NCBI GenBank assembly: GCA_025980335.1
Contig: JAICXO010000007.1
Span: 1-39,335 of the forward strand
Source: Sphingomonas sp.
GTDB taxonomy: Bacteria; Pseudomonadota; Alphaproteobacteria; Sphingomonadales; Sphingomonadaceae
DNA length: 39,335 bases
Direction: 5' to 3'
The position numbers and the translations under genes were made by a program. Below the pieces are notes generated by a model, which saw only the letters and a program-made list of their open reading frames with translations, made no database searches and was not told the origin of the DNA. Shown piece after piece: positions 31,258 to 39,335 of this stretch. Positions within the stretch are counted from its first letter, which is position 1, and every line of letters begins with the position of its first letter.

Positions 31258-32186
31258 CTCCGATCCGCATCGCCATCTTGGGCTATGGCAAGATTGCCGC
31301 GGACCAGCACGTTCCGTCGATCAGCGGGAACAGCCGCTTCGAGCTGGTCGCCACTTCGAGCCGCTCCGGTTTGGGGGTGGGTCGGACCTTCACCGACTGG
31401 CGGTCGCTGATCCGCGATGTCGAAGGGCTACAGGCCGTCGCCATCACCACGCCGCCAGGACCTCGTTTCGAGATTGCGCGCGAATGCGTCCTCGCCGGCC
31501 TGCACTGCCTGCTCGAAAAGCCGCCCACGGCCGGCCTCGCCGAGATCGCCGAGCTAGAATGCCTTGCCCAGGCGAAGGGCGTCACCTTGTTCACCACGTG
31601 GCACGCGCAGCATCACGCGACGGTCGATGCCGCGGCCCGCGCGCTCGCCGGCAAGCGGATCAAGTCGATGGAGATCCACTGGCACGAGGACGTCCACAAG
31701 TGGCATCCGGGCCAGCAGTGGATTTGGGAGCCCGGCGGCTTCGGTGTGTTCGATCCCGGCATCAACGCGCTGTCGATCGCAACGAAAATCTTTCCGGGCG
31801 GCCTGTTCGTCGAATCGGCGGAGCTTCAGGTGCCGGCGAATGCCCAGACGCCGATCGCCGCCGACATCCTCTTCTCGAGCCCTCAAGCCGACGGGCGGCT
31901 TCACGCCAGCCTCGACTGGCGCCGCAGCGAGGGCGAGGAATGGACGATCACGGTGGAGACCAGCGACGGAGACACCGTCCGCCTGGAAGAGGGCGGCACG
32001 ACCCTCGTCCTCAACGGCGACGCGCCACGGCGTGACGACGGTCCGGGCGAATATCCCGACATCTACCGCGTTTTCGTCGACCTGATCGACCAGCGGCAGA
32101 GCCTCGTCGACGTCGCCCCGTTCCGATTGGTCGCCGACTCGCTTCTGCTCGGCCGCACGGTAAGCACCGATCCGGTCCACGGCTGA
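31254..32186 (+). CDS. Gfo/Idh/MocA sugar dehydrogenase, probable D-galactose 1-dehydrogenase
   Basis: A 310-residue NAD(P)-dependent oxidoreductase. ILGYGKIAADQHVP is the Rossmann start, LLEKPPTAG the substrate-loop motif, and HEDVHKWHPGQQWIW plus GGFGVFDPGINALSIAT are shared with Pseudomonas galactose and Azospirillum arabinose dehydrogenases. It would oxidise galactose to galactono-lactone, feeding DgoD after lactone opening. GTG start overlaps the dgoA stop. No lactonase gene is seen in the cluster; a gap in the pathway as read here. Confidence 0.88.
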   Translation: MTPIRIAILGYGKIAADQHVPSISGNSRFELVATSSRSGLGVGRTFTDWRSLIRDVEGLQAVAITTPPGPRFEIARECVLAGLHCLLEKPPTAGLAEIAELECLAQAKGVTLFTTWHAQHHATVDAAARALAGKRIKSMEIHWHEDVHKWHPGQQWIWEPGGFGVFDPGINALSIATKIFPGGLFVESAELQVPANAQTPIAADILFSSPQADGRLHASLDWRRSEGEEWTITVETSDGDTVRLEEGGTTLVLNGDAPRRDDGPGEYPDIYRVFVDLIDQRQSLVDVAPFRLVADSLLLGRTVSTDPVHG

Positions 32187-32272
32187 TGGAGCAACTTGGG
32201 CGGCGGGGCATTGATCGTCCGGAAAGCCGGGCGCCGCAAATCTGAGAACGCGTGCCGGCGCGGAAGGAAGAC

Positions 32273-33025
32273 GTGACTGACCCGACAATGGACGAGCTGA
32301 CCAGGGCCGATCAGGCCTTCAGTGGCAACCGGCTGTTATCGACCTTTTCCCGCGAGGCGCGGGCGCTGATCGAACCTTTCGGTGAGATAACCGAGTTGAA
32401 AGCCGGCGAGGTCGTCCTTGCCCGGGGCGAGCAGGTGCATTCCAGCCTGTTCCCAATTGGCCCGACAATGATTTCGATGACGGTCGAGCTCAGCGGCGGC
32501 CGGTCCGCGGAGGTGGCGTCGATCGGCCGTGAAGGAGCCGTCGGAGGGATCGTCAGCTGCGGCCATGCGCCCGCCTTCTCCCGCTCCGAGGTCTTGGTTG
32601 GCGGTCCGGCGTTCCGGGTCCCGATGGAGGTGCTGGAGGACGCCAAGAAGCGCTCGCCGTTCATCTCGAACCTGTTCTGCCGCTACTCCGATTATCTGCT
32701 CGCGCAGGTCATGCAGTCGGTGGTCTGCAACTCCTTTCACTCTATTCCCGAGCGGGCGGCGCGCTGGCTGCTCCACGCACAGGACCGCGCGGGCGACCGA
32801 ATCGAGCTGACCCAGGAGGCTTTTGCGGGACTGCTCGGGGTGCAGCGCACGACCGTCAACGCCGTCGTCCAGACCCTGCAAAGCGAGCATCTGATCGCGA
32901 CCGGCCGCGGCGTCATCCGGGTGACCGACCGTGCCGGGCTGAAGCGCCGGGCGTGCGAGTGCTACCAGCGCCTGCAGGACCATTTCGGCGCGGTGATTGG
33001 CGTCAGCGGCCGGGGAACGACCTAG
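32273..33025 (+). CDS. Crp/Fnr-family transcriptional regulator
   Basis: A 250-residue regulator: an N-terminal cyclic-nucleotide-binding-type beta barrel ([38 protein letters not shown]) and a C-terminal winged helix ([30 protein letters not shown]). There are no Fnr-like N-terminal cysteines. GGAAGGAAG 5' of GTG 32273 sets the start. It lies 86 nt after the galactose dehydrogenase gene and may or may not control it. The stop overlaps convergent pyrC by 4 nt. Confidence 0.9.
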   Translation: MTDPTMDELTRADQAFSGNRLLSTFSREARALIEPFGEITELKAGEVVLARGEQVHSSLFPIGPTMISMTVELSGGRSAEVASIGREGAVGGIVSCGHAPAFSRSEVLVGGPAFRVPMEVLEDAKKRSPFISNLFCRYSDYLLAQVMQSVVCNSFHSIPERAARWLLHAQDRAGDRIELTQEAFAGLLGVQRTTVNAVVQTLQSEHLIATGRGVIRVTDRAGLKRRACECYQRLQDHFGAVIGVSGRGTT

Positions 33026-34044
33026 CCCGCGAGGCGCCAGTGGAGGGTCTCGCCCGCGTGAAAGGGGACGAGCCCTTCGATTTCTCCGGGCACCTGGACC
33101 TCAGCCCGTTCCAGCGTAACCGTCCCGTCGTTGAGCGGCAGCCCGTAGAATCGTGGGCCATTGATTGACGCGAAGGCTTCCAACCGATCGAGCGCGCCAT
33201 CCTCCTCGAATACGGTGGCGTAGCTTTCGAGCGCGAAGGGCGCGTTGAAAATGCCGGCGCACCCGCAGCCGGATTCCTTGGCATGCCGCGCATGGGGCGC
33301 GCTGTCGGTTCCCAGGAAGAACTTCGGCGAGCCCGAAGTCGCCGCCGCCCGGACGGCCAACCGATGTTGTTCGCGCTTCGCGACGGGGAGACAATAAGCG
33401 TGCGGCCTCAATCCCCCTGCAAAGATCGCGTTGCGGTTGATGAGCATATGCTGCGGCGTGACCGTCGCGGCGATGGTCGGTCCGGCACCGCTCACGAACT
33501 GCGCCGCCTCGATCGTCGTGATGTGCTCGAGAACGACCTTCAATGCCGGGAAATCGCGCGTCAGCGGCTGCAGGATCCGGTCGATGAACACCGCCTCCCG
33601 GTCGAAGACGTCAATCTCCGGATCGGTCACTTCGCCGTGGACGCAGAGGACCATGCCGATCCGTTCCATGCGCGAGAGTACGGCACCGATGTTGCGGATG
33701 TCGGTCACGCCGCTGGCGCTATTGGTGGTCGCTCCCGCCGGGTAGAGCTTGGCGGCGATCCACACCCCTTCGGCAAGGCCGCGGGCGATCTCGTCGGGAT
33801 CGCTATGGTCCGTCAAATAGCAGGTCATCAGCGGCGTGAAGCCGGGGCCGGCGGCCTCGACGATCCGCTGGCGATAGGCGGACGCTGCTTCAATCGAGGT
33901 GACCGGCGGCACCAGGTTGGGCATCACGATCGCCCGTGCGAACTGCCGGGCCGTGTAGGGCGCCACCTTCCGCAGCATCTCGCCGTCGCGCAGGTGGACG
34001 TGCCAATCGTCGGGCTTGCGGATGGTCAGCGTTTGCGATGCCAC
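33022..34044 (-). CDS. pyrC: Dihydroorotase
   Basis: A 340-residue class II dihydroorotase, closing carbamoyl-aspartate to dihydroorotate in pyrimidine synthesis. The metal motif WHVHLRD near residue 14, the carboxylated Lys in [17 protein letters not shown], the metal-binding His in VLEHITT and the late LGTDSAPH with its Asp are all visible. Start is GTG 34044. It is divergent from ygfZ, with an 17-nt gap, and convergent with the Crp/Fnr gene. Confidence 0.96.
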   Translation of the reverse strand: MASQTLTIRKPDDWHVHLRDGEMLRKVAPYTARQFARAIVMPNLVPPVTSIEAASAYRQRIVEAAGPGFTPLMTCYLTDHSDPDEIARGLAEGVWIAAKLYPAGATTNSASGVTDIRNIGAVLSRMERIGMVLCVHGEVTDPEIDVFDREAVFIDRILQPLTRDFPALKVVLEHITTIEAAQFVSGAGPTIAATVTPQHMLINRNAIFAGGLRPHAYCLPVAKREQHRLAVRAAATSGSPKFFLGTDSAPHARHAKESGCGCAGIFNAPFALESYATVFEEDGALDRLEAFASINGPRFYGLPLNDGTVTLERAEVQVPGEIEGLVPFHAGETLHWRLAG

Positions 34045-34061
34045 GACCGGCTCACTAACTG

Positions 34062-34781
34062 ATGATCATGGCTGCAACCACCCTCGGCGACCGCGCGGTG
34101 ATCCGCCTTTCGGGCGAGGACGTGCGCGGGTTCCTGCAGGGCCTCGTCACCAGCGATGTCGCGGGCGCGCTGCCGGTGTGGACCGGCCTCCTGACGCCGC
34201 AGGGCAAATGCCTGTTCGATTTCATCGTTTGGGATGACGGCGACGACCTGCTGCTCGACTGCGAAGCGGCGGCTCTCGACGATCTCGTGAAGCGATTGGC
34301 GATCTACCGTCTGCGCCGGCCGATTCGAATCGAGCGCGACCCGTCTCTGGCGGTGCATTGGTCTTTTGAGCCGGGCGCCGGCTTGGCAGACCCTCGACTG
34401 CCGTTGCTCGGCCAACGGTGGCTTGAGCCTGCGAGTGAGGCGGCTTCAGGCTGGCTGCAACATCGTCTCCGCCTCGGCGTCTGCGAGGGCCGGGCGGAGC
34501 TGGGCGATATCCTCTGGCTCGAGTGTAACGCAACCGAGCTCAACGGCGTCAGCTTCACCAAGGGCTGCTTCGTCGGGCAGGAAAATACTGCCCGAATGAA
34601 CTGGCGGCAGAAGGTCAATCGCCGGCTGTTCGTCGTCGCAGGGGGCGGAGGCGAGCGCTCGCGCGTCGAATATCCCGAGATCGGTCTGTCGGTTGTTCAC
34701 GCGCGGGTCGATGCGATCCCCTCGAACGCGATCATACCGGATTGGCTGAAGGAGGCGCTGGCTCAGCCGAGCCCGGCATAG
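34062..34781 (+). CDS. ygfZ: YgfZ/GcvT-like folate-binding protein
   Basis: A 239-residue protein of the YgfZ (IBA57-like) family, which uses folate in the repair or assembly of certain Fe-S proteins. The signature [13 protein letters not shown], with the conserved Cys, is near residue 167. The N-terminal [20 protein letters not shown] and [12 protein letters not shown] blocks are also typical. ATG 34068 is an alternative start. Aconitase, a Fe-S enzyme, lies nearby, though in another operon. Confidence 0.93.
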   Translation: MIMAATTLGDRAVIRLSGEDVRGFLQGLVTSDVAGALPVWTGLLTPQGKCLFDFIVWDDGDDLLLDCEAAALDDLVKRLAIYRLRRPIRIERDPSLAVHWSFEPGAGLADPRLPLLGQRWLEPASEAASGWLQHRLRLGVCEGRAELGDILWLECNATELNGVSFTKGCFVGQENTARMNWRQKVNRRLFVVAGGGGERSRVEYPEIGLSVVHARVDAIPSNAIIPDWLKEALAQPSPA

Positions 34782-34834
34782 GCGCCAGGGACATGGGCCA
34801 GGGAGCGCGGGTTAGATCGTCGTTTCGAGCTCGA

Positions 34835-35107
34835 TCACATGGCGGCGGTTGACGATCTTCTCCTCTTCCACAGCCGCCACAGCGCCACCGTCGCGATGAG
34901 CATCCAAAAGATGTTCAGAGCTGTCGAAGGCAATGCCCCATGCCACCATCCATTGATGATGAATCCGGCGGCACCGAACAGGTTCATCCACTGGAACGCG
35001 AGCGACTGGCCAGTCAGCCGGCCCACCGTCACGAGCACATAAGCGAGCAGGATCAGCAGCGCGCCCGCCCAGCCGACCACCTCGACGGCGATCTGGACCG
35101 GAGTCAC
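34835..35107 (-). CDS. Small membrane protein (CBU_0592-like)
   Basis: A 90-residue protein with about three transmembrane segments (VEVVGWAGALLILLAYVLVT, then NLFGAAGFIINGWW, then ALNIFWMLIATVALWRLW) and a basic C-terminus. The pattern resembles the CBU_0592 family. GTG start overlaps the GFA gene stop by 4 nt, making it the last gene of the acnA operon. Function unknown. Confidence 0.8.
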   Translation of the reverse strand: MTPVQIAVEVVGWAGALLILLAYVLVTVGRLTGQSLAFQWMNLFGAAGFIINGWWHGALPSTALNIFWMLIATVALWRLWKRRRSSTAAM

Positions 35108-35460
35108 GTCTGCCAGCTCCGGCCGTCAACGTGTCGCACGGGTATGTCCTTCAAAGCATCGGGCTCGAACAGCCGGGCATTGACGCCCATGCGCTCGTGC
35201 GGCGCATCGGTAAGCGGCGTCCAATGAGTCACGACGCCGCAGTGCCGGCAGCGATGATTGACCAAGCACGGCTCGCTCATGTCCTCCCGGACATAGCTGT
35301 CGAACTCGCCCTTGATGCGCAGTTCGCTCCACGCGAAATAGACGCCCTGGAAGCCGGTCTTGGCGCACAAGCTGCAATTGCAGTGGGTGACCTCGTCCGG
35401 TTCGCGCGGCAACGTGATCCGCACCCGCCCGCAGTGGCAGCTGCCCACCAGCGCATTCAC
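35104..35460 (-). CDS. GFA-family zinc-binding protein
   Basis: A 118-residue protein of the GFA (glutathione-dependent formaldehyde-activating enzyme-like) fold. Zinc-binding cysteines are in GSCHCG, CNCSLC and CRHCG. The GFA family has many members of unknown function, and a real formaldehyde role should not be assumed. GTG 35460 overlaps the acnA stop; the longer frame has no family-like N-terminus. Confidence 0.9.
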   Translation of the reverse strand: MNALVGSCHCGRVRITLPREPDEVTHCNCSLCAKTGFQGVYFAWSELRIKGEFDSYVREDMSEPCLVNHRCRHCGVVTHWTPLTDAPHERMGVNARLFEPDALKDIPVRHVDGRSWQT

Positions 35461-38138
35461 TGCGCGGCAAGCCTCCGCAGCACGTACTGGAGGATGCCGC
35501 CGGAGCGGAAATATTCGAGCTCGTTGAAGGTATCGATGCGGCAACGGGCGGTGAAGCTGAACTCCTCGCCATTATCGCGCGTAACCTTCACCTCGACATC
35601 CTGGCGTGGCTGCAGGCCGGCGATTCCGTGGATCGTATATTTCTCCTGACCGGTGAGCCCGAGGCTCTCGGCGTTCTCGCCCTCTCGGAACTGCAGTGGC
35701 AGAACGCCCATGCCGACCAGGTTCGACCGATGGATGCGCTCGAAGCTCTCGGCGATCACCGCGCGCACGCCCAGCAGCACCGTGCCCTTCGCGGCCCAGT
35801 CGCGCGAGCTTCCGGTGCCATATTCCTTGCCGGCGATGACCACGAGCGGGCGGTTGTCGTGTTTGTAGAGCATTGCCGCATCGTAGATCGGCATGGTCTC
35901 GCCGGTCGGGGCATAGCGGGTGAAGCCGCCCTCGACGTTCTCGAGCATGCGGTTGCGGATGCGGATGTTCGCGAACGTGCCGCGCATCATCACTTCATGG
36001 TTGCCGCGCCGCGATCCGTAGCTGTTGAACTCGCCCCGGCTGACCTGATGCTCGAGCAAATAACGGCCGGCCGGGCTGTCGGGCTTGATCGCGCCCGCCG
36101 GGGAAATGTGGTCGGTCGTGATCGAATCGCCGAAGATCGCCAGTGGCCGCGCCCGCTCGATATCGGTGAGCGGCGTCGCGTCCATCGTCATCCCTTCGAA
36201 GTAAGGGGGGTTCTGGATGTAGGTCGAGCCTGCGGGCCAGCCGTAAGTCTCGCCGCCCTTTACCTCGATCTTCCGCCAGCGCTCGTCGCCGCGATAAACG
36301 TCGGCGTAGCGGCGCCGGAACATCTTCGAATGGACATGCTCGTCGATCAGAGAACGGATCTCCGCGTTCGTTGGCCAGATGTCCTTGAGGTAGACGGGCT
36401 CGCCGTTCGAGGAGGTCCCGACAGGCTCGTTGATCATGTCTGAACGAACGGTGCCCTTGAGCGCATAAGCGACCACCAGCGGCGGCGAGGCGAGGTAATT
36501 GGCGCGGCAGTCGGGCGACACGCGCCCTTCGAAATTGCGGTTGCCCGAGAGGACGCTGACCGCGACCAGGTCGTTCTCGGCGATCGCCTTGCTGATCGGC
36601 TCCGAGAGGGGGCCCGAAGTGCCAATGCAGGTCGTGCAGCCGTAGCCGACGAGGTCGAAACCGAGCGCGTTGAGGTCTTCGCTGAGGCCGCTTTCGTTCA
36701 GATAGTCGGTGACCACCTGGCTGCCGGGGGCGAGGCTGGTCTTGACCCATGGCTTGGCGGTCAGCCCCTTCTGGCGCGCCTTGCGGGCAACCAGCCCGGC
36801 GGCAATCAGCACCGAGGGGTTGGACGTGTTGGTGCAGCTGGTGATCGCGGCGATGGCGACGTCGCCGTTGCCGAAGTCGAAGCTTTCTCCCTCGACCGGG
36901 ACTCGGCCTTGCGCGCCCTTCTGGTAGGTGTCGTCGAGATCGCGGTTGAACTTCTCGTCGACCTCGCCGAGCAGGACCCGGTCCTGCGGGCGCTTGGGTC
37001 CGGCGAGCGACGGCTCGATCGTGCCCATGTCGAGCTCGAGCGTGTCGGTGAACAGAGGTTCCGGGGAGGAGGCGTCCCGCCATAGCCCCTGCGCCTGCGT
37101 ATAAGCGCGGACCAGCGCGATCTCGTGATCGTCCCGCCCGGTGAGCTTCAGATAATCGATCGTCCGCTCGTCGATCGGGAAGAAGCCGCAGGTGGCGCCA
37201 TATTCCGGCGCCATGTTGCCGATCGTCGCCCGGTCCGCGAGCGGCAGATTGTCGAGCCCGGGGCCGTAGAATTCAACGAACCGGCCCACGACCCCCTTCT
37301 GCCGAAGCATCTGCGTGACGGTCAGCACCAGGTCGGTCGCGGTGATTCCTTCGCGCAGCTCGCCCGAGAGTCGGAAACCGACGACCTCCGGGATCAGCAT
37401 GCTGACCGGCTGGCCGAGCATCGCCGCCTCGGCCTCGATCCCGCCGACGCCCCAGCCGAGCACGCCGAGGCCATTGACCATGGTCGTATGGCTGTCGGTG
37501 CCCACCAGCGTGTCGGGATAGGCGACCATCTCGCCATTCTGGTCTTCGCCCGACCAGACGCAGCGCGCGATATGCTCGAGGTTCACCTGGTGGCAGATGC
37601 CGGTGCCCGGCGGCACCACCTTGAAATTGTCGAATGCCTGGCTGCCCCACTTGAGGAACTCGTAGCGCTCGCCGTTGCGCTGATATTCGAACTCGACATT
37701 TTTCTCGAACGCGCGCGGATTGCCGAACTCGTCGACCATCACGCTGTGGTCGATCACAAGGTGGACCGGGACCAGCGGATTGATCTTCTGCGGATCGCCG
37801 CCGAGCTTGGCCATCGCATCGCGCATTGCGGCGAGGTCGACGACGGCGGGCACGCCGGTGAAATCCTGCATCAGCACCCGCGCCGGGCGGTACTGGATCT
37901 CGCGATTGATGCGCCGTTCCTTCAGCCAGTCGGCCATCGCCTGGAGGTCGTCGCGAGTGACCGTCTTGCCGTCCTCGAACCGCAGCAAATTCTCGAGCAG
38001 GACTTTCATCGAGAAGGGCAGGCGCGAGATGTCGCCGAGGGACGTCGCCGCCTTGTTGAGCGAGAAATAAGCGTAGGTTTTGCCCTGCACTTCGAGAGTC
38101 GAGCGGGTGTGGAGGCTGTCCTGGCCGGTAGGGATCAT
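35457..38138 (-). CDS. acnA: Aconitate hydratase A
   Basis: An 893-residue Fe-S hydrolyase interconverting citrate and isocitrate in the TCA cycle. The [4Fe-4S] cysteines are in [11 protein letters not shown] and [12 protein letters not shown]. The [17 protein letters not shown] and [12 protein letters not shown] blocks are family hallmarks. Length is typical of AcnA rather than AcnB. It starts the acnA-GFA-membrane protein operon, with 4-nt overlaps between the genes. Confidence 0.97.
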   Translation of the reverse strand: MIPTGQDSLHTRSTLEVQGKTYAYFSLNKAATSLGDISRLPFSMKVLLENLLRFEDGKTVTRDDLQAMADWLKERRINREIQYRPARVLMQDFTGVPAVVDLAAMRDAMAKLGGDPQKINPLVPVHLVIDHSVMVDEFGNPRAFEKNVEFEYQRNGERYEFLKWGSQAFDNFKVVPPGTGICHQVNLEHIARCVWSGEDQNGEMVAYPDTLVGTDSHTTMVNGLGVLGWGVGGIEAEAAMLGQPVSMLIPEVVGFRLSGELREGITATDLVLTVTQMLRQKGVVGRFVEFYGPGLDNLPLADRATIGNMAPEYGATCGFFPIDERTIDYLKLTGRDDHEIALVRAYTQAQGLWRDASSPEPLFTDTLELDMGTIEPSLAGPKRPQDRVLLGEVDEKFNRDLDDTYQKGAQGRVPVEGESFDFGNGDVAIAAITSCTNTSNPSVLIAAGLVARKARQKGLTAKPWVKTSLAPGSQVVTDYLNESGLSEDLNALGFDLVGYGCTTCIGTSGPLSEPISKAIAENDLVAVSVLSGNRNFEGRVSPDCRANYLASPPLVVAYALKGTVRSDMINEPVGTSSNGEPVYLKDIWPTNAEIRSLIDEHVHSKMFRRRYADVYRGDERWRKIEVKGGETYGWPAGSTYIQNPPYFEGMTMDATPLTDIERARPLAIFGDSITTDHISPAGAIKPDSPAGRYLLEHQVSRGEFNSYGSRRGNHEVMMRGTFANIRIRNRMLENVEGGFTRYAPTGETMPIYDAAMLYKHDNRPLVVIAGKEYGTGSSRDWAAKGTVLLGVRAVIAESFERIHRSNLVGMGVLPLQFREGENAESLGLTGQEKYTIHGIAGLQPRQDVEVKVTRDNGEEFSFTARCRIDTFNELEYFRSGGILQYVLRRLAAQ

Positions 38139-38335
38139 CGCTATCTTTCTGGGGCTGCGTTCTACATGGGAGCCGCGGCGCGCTTAGCAACCCGCTTCAG
38201 CCGTCGCAAACTGTCGGCTGGAAAACCAGATCTTGCGCTCAATGGAACGAGTGCTGCGGCGGATCGGTGCCATGGGAGTGGCATTGGTGACGCTGACGCA
38301 ATAAATAAGGTTAACAGAGGAACGAGGAATCCAAA

Positions 38336-38530
38336 TTGACTCGCGATCATGATTATTTCCGCCGCCGGGCGGCCGAAGCGCGCGCTGTAGCCTGCTCGAA
38401 GGACGAGCCGGAGCGGGTCGAGGTCGCGGGTGAGCTGGCGCTTGCTTATGCCGCCTTGGCGCGGCGCCGCGCGGCCCTCGTCGCGGCGGCCGACGAACGC
38501 CCGGCGATCCCGCTCCACCAGCCCGCCTGA
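38336..38530 (+). CDS. Small hypothetical protein
   Basis: A 64-residue, highly charged, Ala- and Arg-rich helical protein (TRDHDYFRRRAAEARAVACS, then EVAGELALAYAALARRR). The N-terminal DHDYFRRRA looks like a small conserved sphingomonad family that I recall only loosely. TTG start at 38336 with GAGGA 7 nt upstream. It lies between the divergent acnA start (gap ~200 nt with no other gene) and the convergent corA stop. Function unknown. Confidence 0.62.
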   Translation: MTRDHDYFRRRAAEARAVACSKDEPERVEVAGELALAYAALARRRAALVAAADERPAIPLHQPA

Positions 38531-38536
38531 CGCCTC

Positions 38537-39335
38537 CTAAATCCAGCCGCGCTTCTTGAAATAGAGGTAGGGCCCGACCGCGCTCGCCAGCATCAGCAGC
38601 AGCGACGCCGGATAGCCGTAATGCCAGCCAAGCTCCGGCATGTAGTGGAAGTTCATGCCGAAAATGCCGGCGATCAGCGTCGGTGGCAGGAACACCACCG
38701 CCGCCCAGCTGAACAATTTCATCGCCGCATTCTGCTCGATGCTGAAGAGGCCGAGCGATGCGTCGAGCAGGAATTGGAGGTTGTCGGAGAGGAAGCTCGC
38801 ATGCTCGCTGAGCGAGGTGGCGTCAGTCGACATGCTGGCGACGTGGTGCCTGAGTTCGGCATTCGCCTCCTGGTTGACGCGCGGTGAGCCCGACAGGAAG
38901 CTCAGCATCCGCATCATGCTGACGCCCGAATAGCGAATTTTGCTGAGCAGGCTCTGCGTCCGGCCGATCCGCGTCAGCAGCGCCGTCAGGCGCGCCGCGG
39001 GAATGCGGCGCTGGTCCATTTCCTTGCGGAAAATGTGCGCGGAAATCTGCTCGATCTCGCCAGCGACGCTTTCGAGCTCGTCGGCGAGGCGGTCGATGAT
39101 GGCGTCGAGCATCCGCACCAGCGCGGTCGGCGCGTCGCGCACGAGATCGGGATCTCGCCGGGCATGGTCGGCGAAGGCGCGCACCGGCTTGGGAGTCGCA
39201 TAACGCACGGTGACCAGGCGCTTGTCGGTGAGCACGAAGCTGATCGGGCTGGTGTTCGGCTGCCCGTCCTGCACGCCGTAGAGCACGCTCACCGTCATGT
39301 AGAGCGCGCCGCGCCGCTCGTAGAGGCGGCTCGAC
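38537..39335 (-). CDS. corA: CorA-family magnesium/metal transporter (5' end outside window)
   Basis: The C-terminal ~266 residues of a CorA-type transporter. The frame runs off the window, and the residues at the edge (SSRLYERRGALYMT) match an internal CorA region, so ATG 39298 is not the true start. The GMN pore motif is in GIFGMNFHYMPE between two C-terminal transmembrane segments, followed by KKRGW. A long cytoplasmic helical part precedes it. It would import Mg2+ or another divalent ion. Confidence 0.93.
   Translation of the reverse strand, partial: SSRLYERRGALYMTVSVLYGVQDGQPNTSPISFVLTDKRLVTVRYATPKPVRAFADHARRDPDLVRDAPTALVRMLDAIIDRLADELESVAGEIEQISAHIFRKEMDQRRIPAARLTALLTRIGRTQSLLSKIRYSGVSMMRMLSFLSGSPRVNQEANAELRHHVASMSTDATSLSEHASFLSDNLQFLLDASLGLFSIEQNAAMKLFSWAAVVFLPPTLIAGIFGMNFHYMPELGWHYGYPASLLLMLASAVGPYLYFKKRGWI

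Noticed and set aside
35104-35460. GFA protein as a formaldehyde-detoxifying enzyme
   Set aside because: Only the fold and zinc cysteines can be seen; most family members have no such proven activity and no formaldehyde genes are near.
39296-39298. ATG 39298 as the start of corA
   Set aside because: The frame continues to the window edge with residues matching an internal CorA region, so the gene is cut off rather than short.

Overview
The window looks like a chromosomal segment of a GC-rich alphaproteobacterium, most probably a sphingomonad. The evidence is the end of an rRNA operon in the order 23S-5S-tRNA-fMet, a GTTC-N7-GTTC LexA box in front of an imuA-imuB-dnaE2 mutagenesis cassette, TTAA-N7-TTAA CtrA-type boxes, PEP-CTERM secreted proteins of the proteobacterial kind, and many palindromic repeats of the CCCGCGAAAGCGGG type. 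No insertion sequence, phage gene or CRISPR array was seen.

Layout. 1-666: the 3' end of 23S rRNA, 5S rRNA, initiator tRNA and terminators. 732-4594 (+): an ATP-dependent DNA ligase overlapping an AlkB-like repair dioxygenase, then a lipoprotein, an unusual NRAMP-like transporter and two small PRC-barrel-type proteins. 4533-10525: histidine degradation, with hutG facing away from hutI, a membrane protein, hutU and hutH. 10522-16934 (-): a DUF2147 protein and the SOS mutasome dnaE2-imuB-imuA behind a LexA box. 16987-19657 (-): an alpha/beta hydrolase, a seryl-tRNA synthetase and a flavin reductase. 19834-24537: two 190-residue paralogous PEP-CTERM proteins, each behind a CtrA-type box, bracketing a NeuD/PglD-like acyltransferase, a B12-binding radical SAM enzyme and a WbqC-like protein. 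24549-26606: phhB, hppD and a lone paaD (aromatic amino acid and phenylacetate metabolism). 27146-32186: two divergent operons for oxidative (De Ley-Doudoroff) galactose use, with dgoD and a GH1-like glycosidase on one side and dgoK, dgoA and a galactose dehydrogenase on the other. 32273-39335: a Crp/Fnr regulator, pyrC, ygfZ, an acnA-GFA-membrane protein operon, a small conserved-looking protein and a corA gene cut by the window edge.

The two most unusual things are these. (1) Four palindromic repeat elements lie in frame inside the coding sequences of dnaE2 and imuB, lengthening both proteins at loop positions, much as Rickettsia palindromic elements do; a related repeat separates the two genes. 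(2) The PEP-CTERM twin cassette has shared CtrA-type boxes, a strictly shared Cys-Cys motif in otherwise cysteine-free secreted proteins, and three enzymes of surface-glycan or small-molecule modification type between the twins. Gene starts were chosen from ribosome-binding sites and family N-termini; all functional calls come from recognising sequence motifs, not from database searches.
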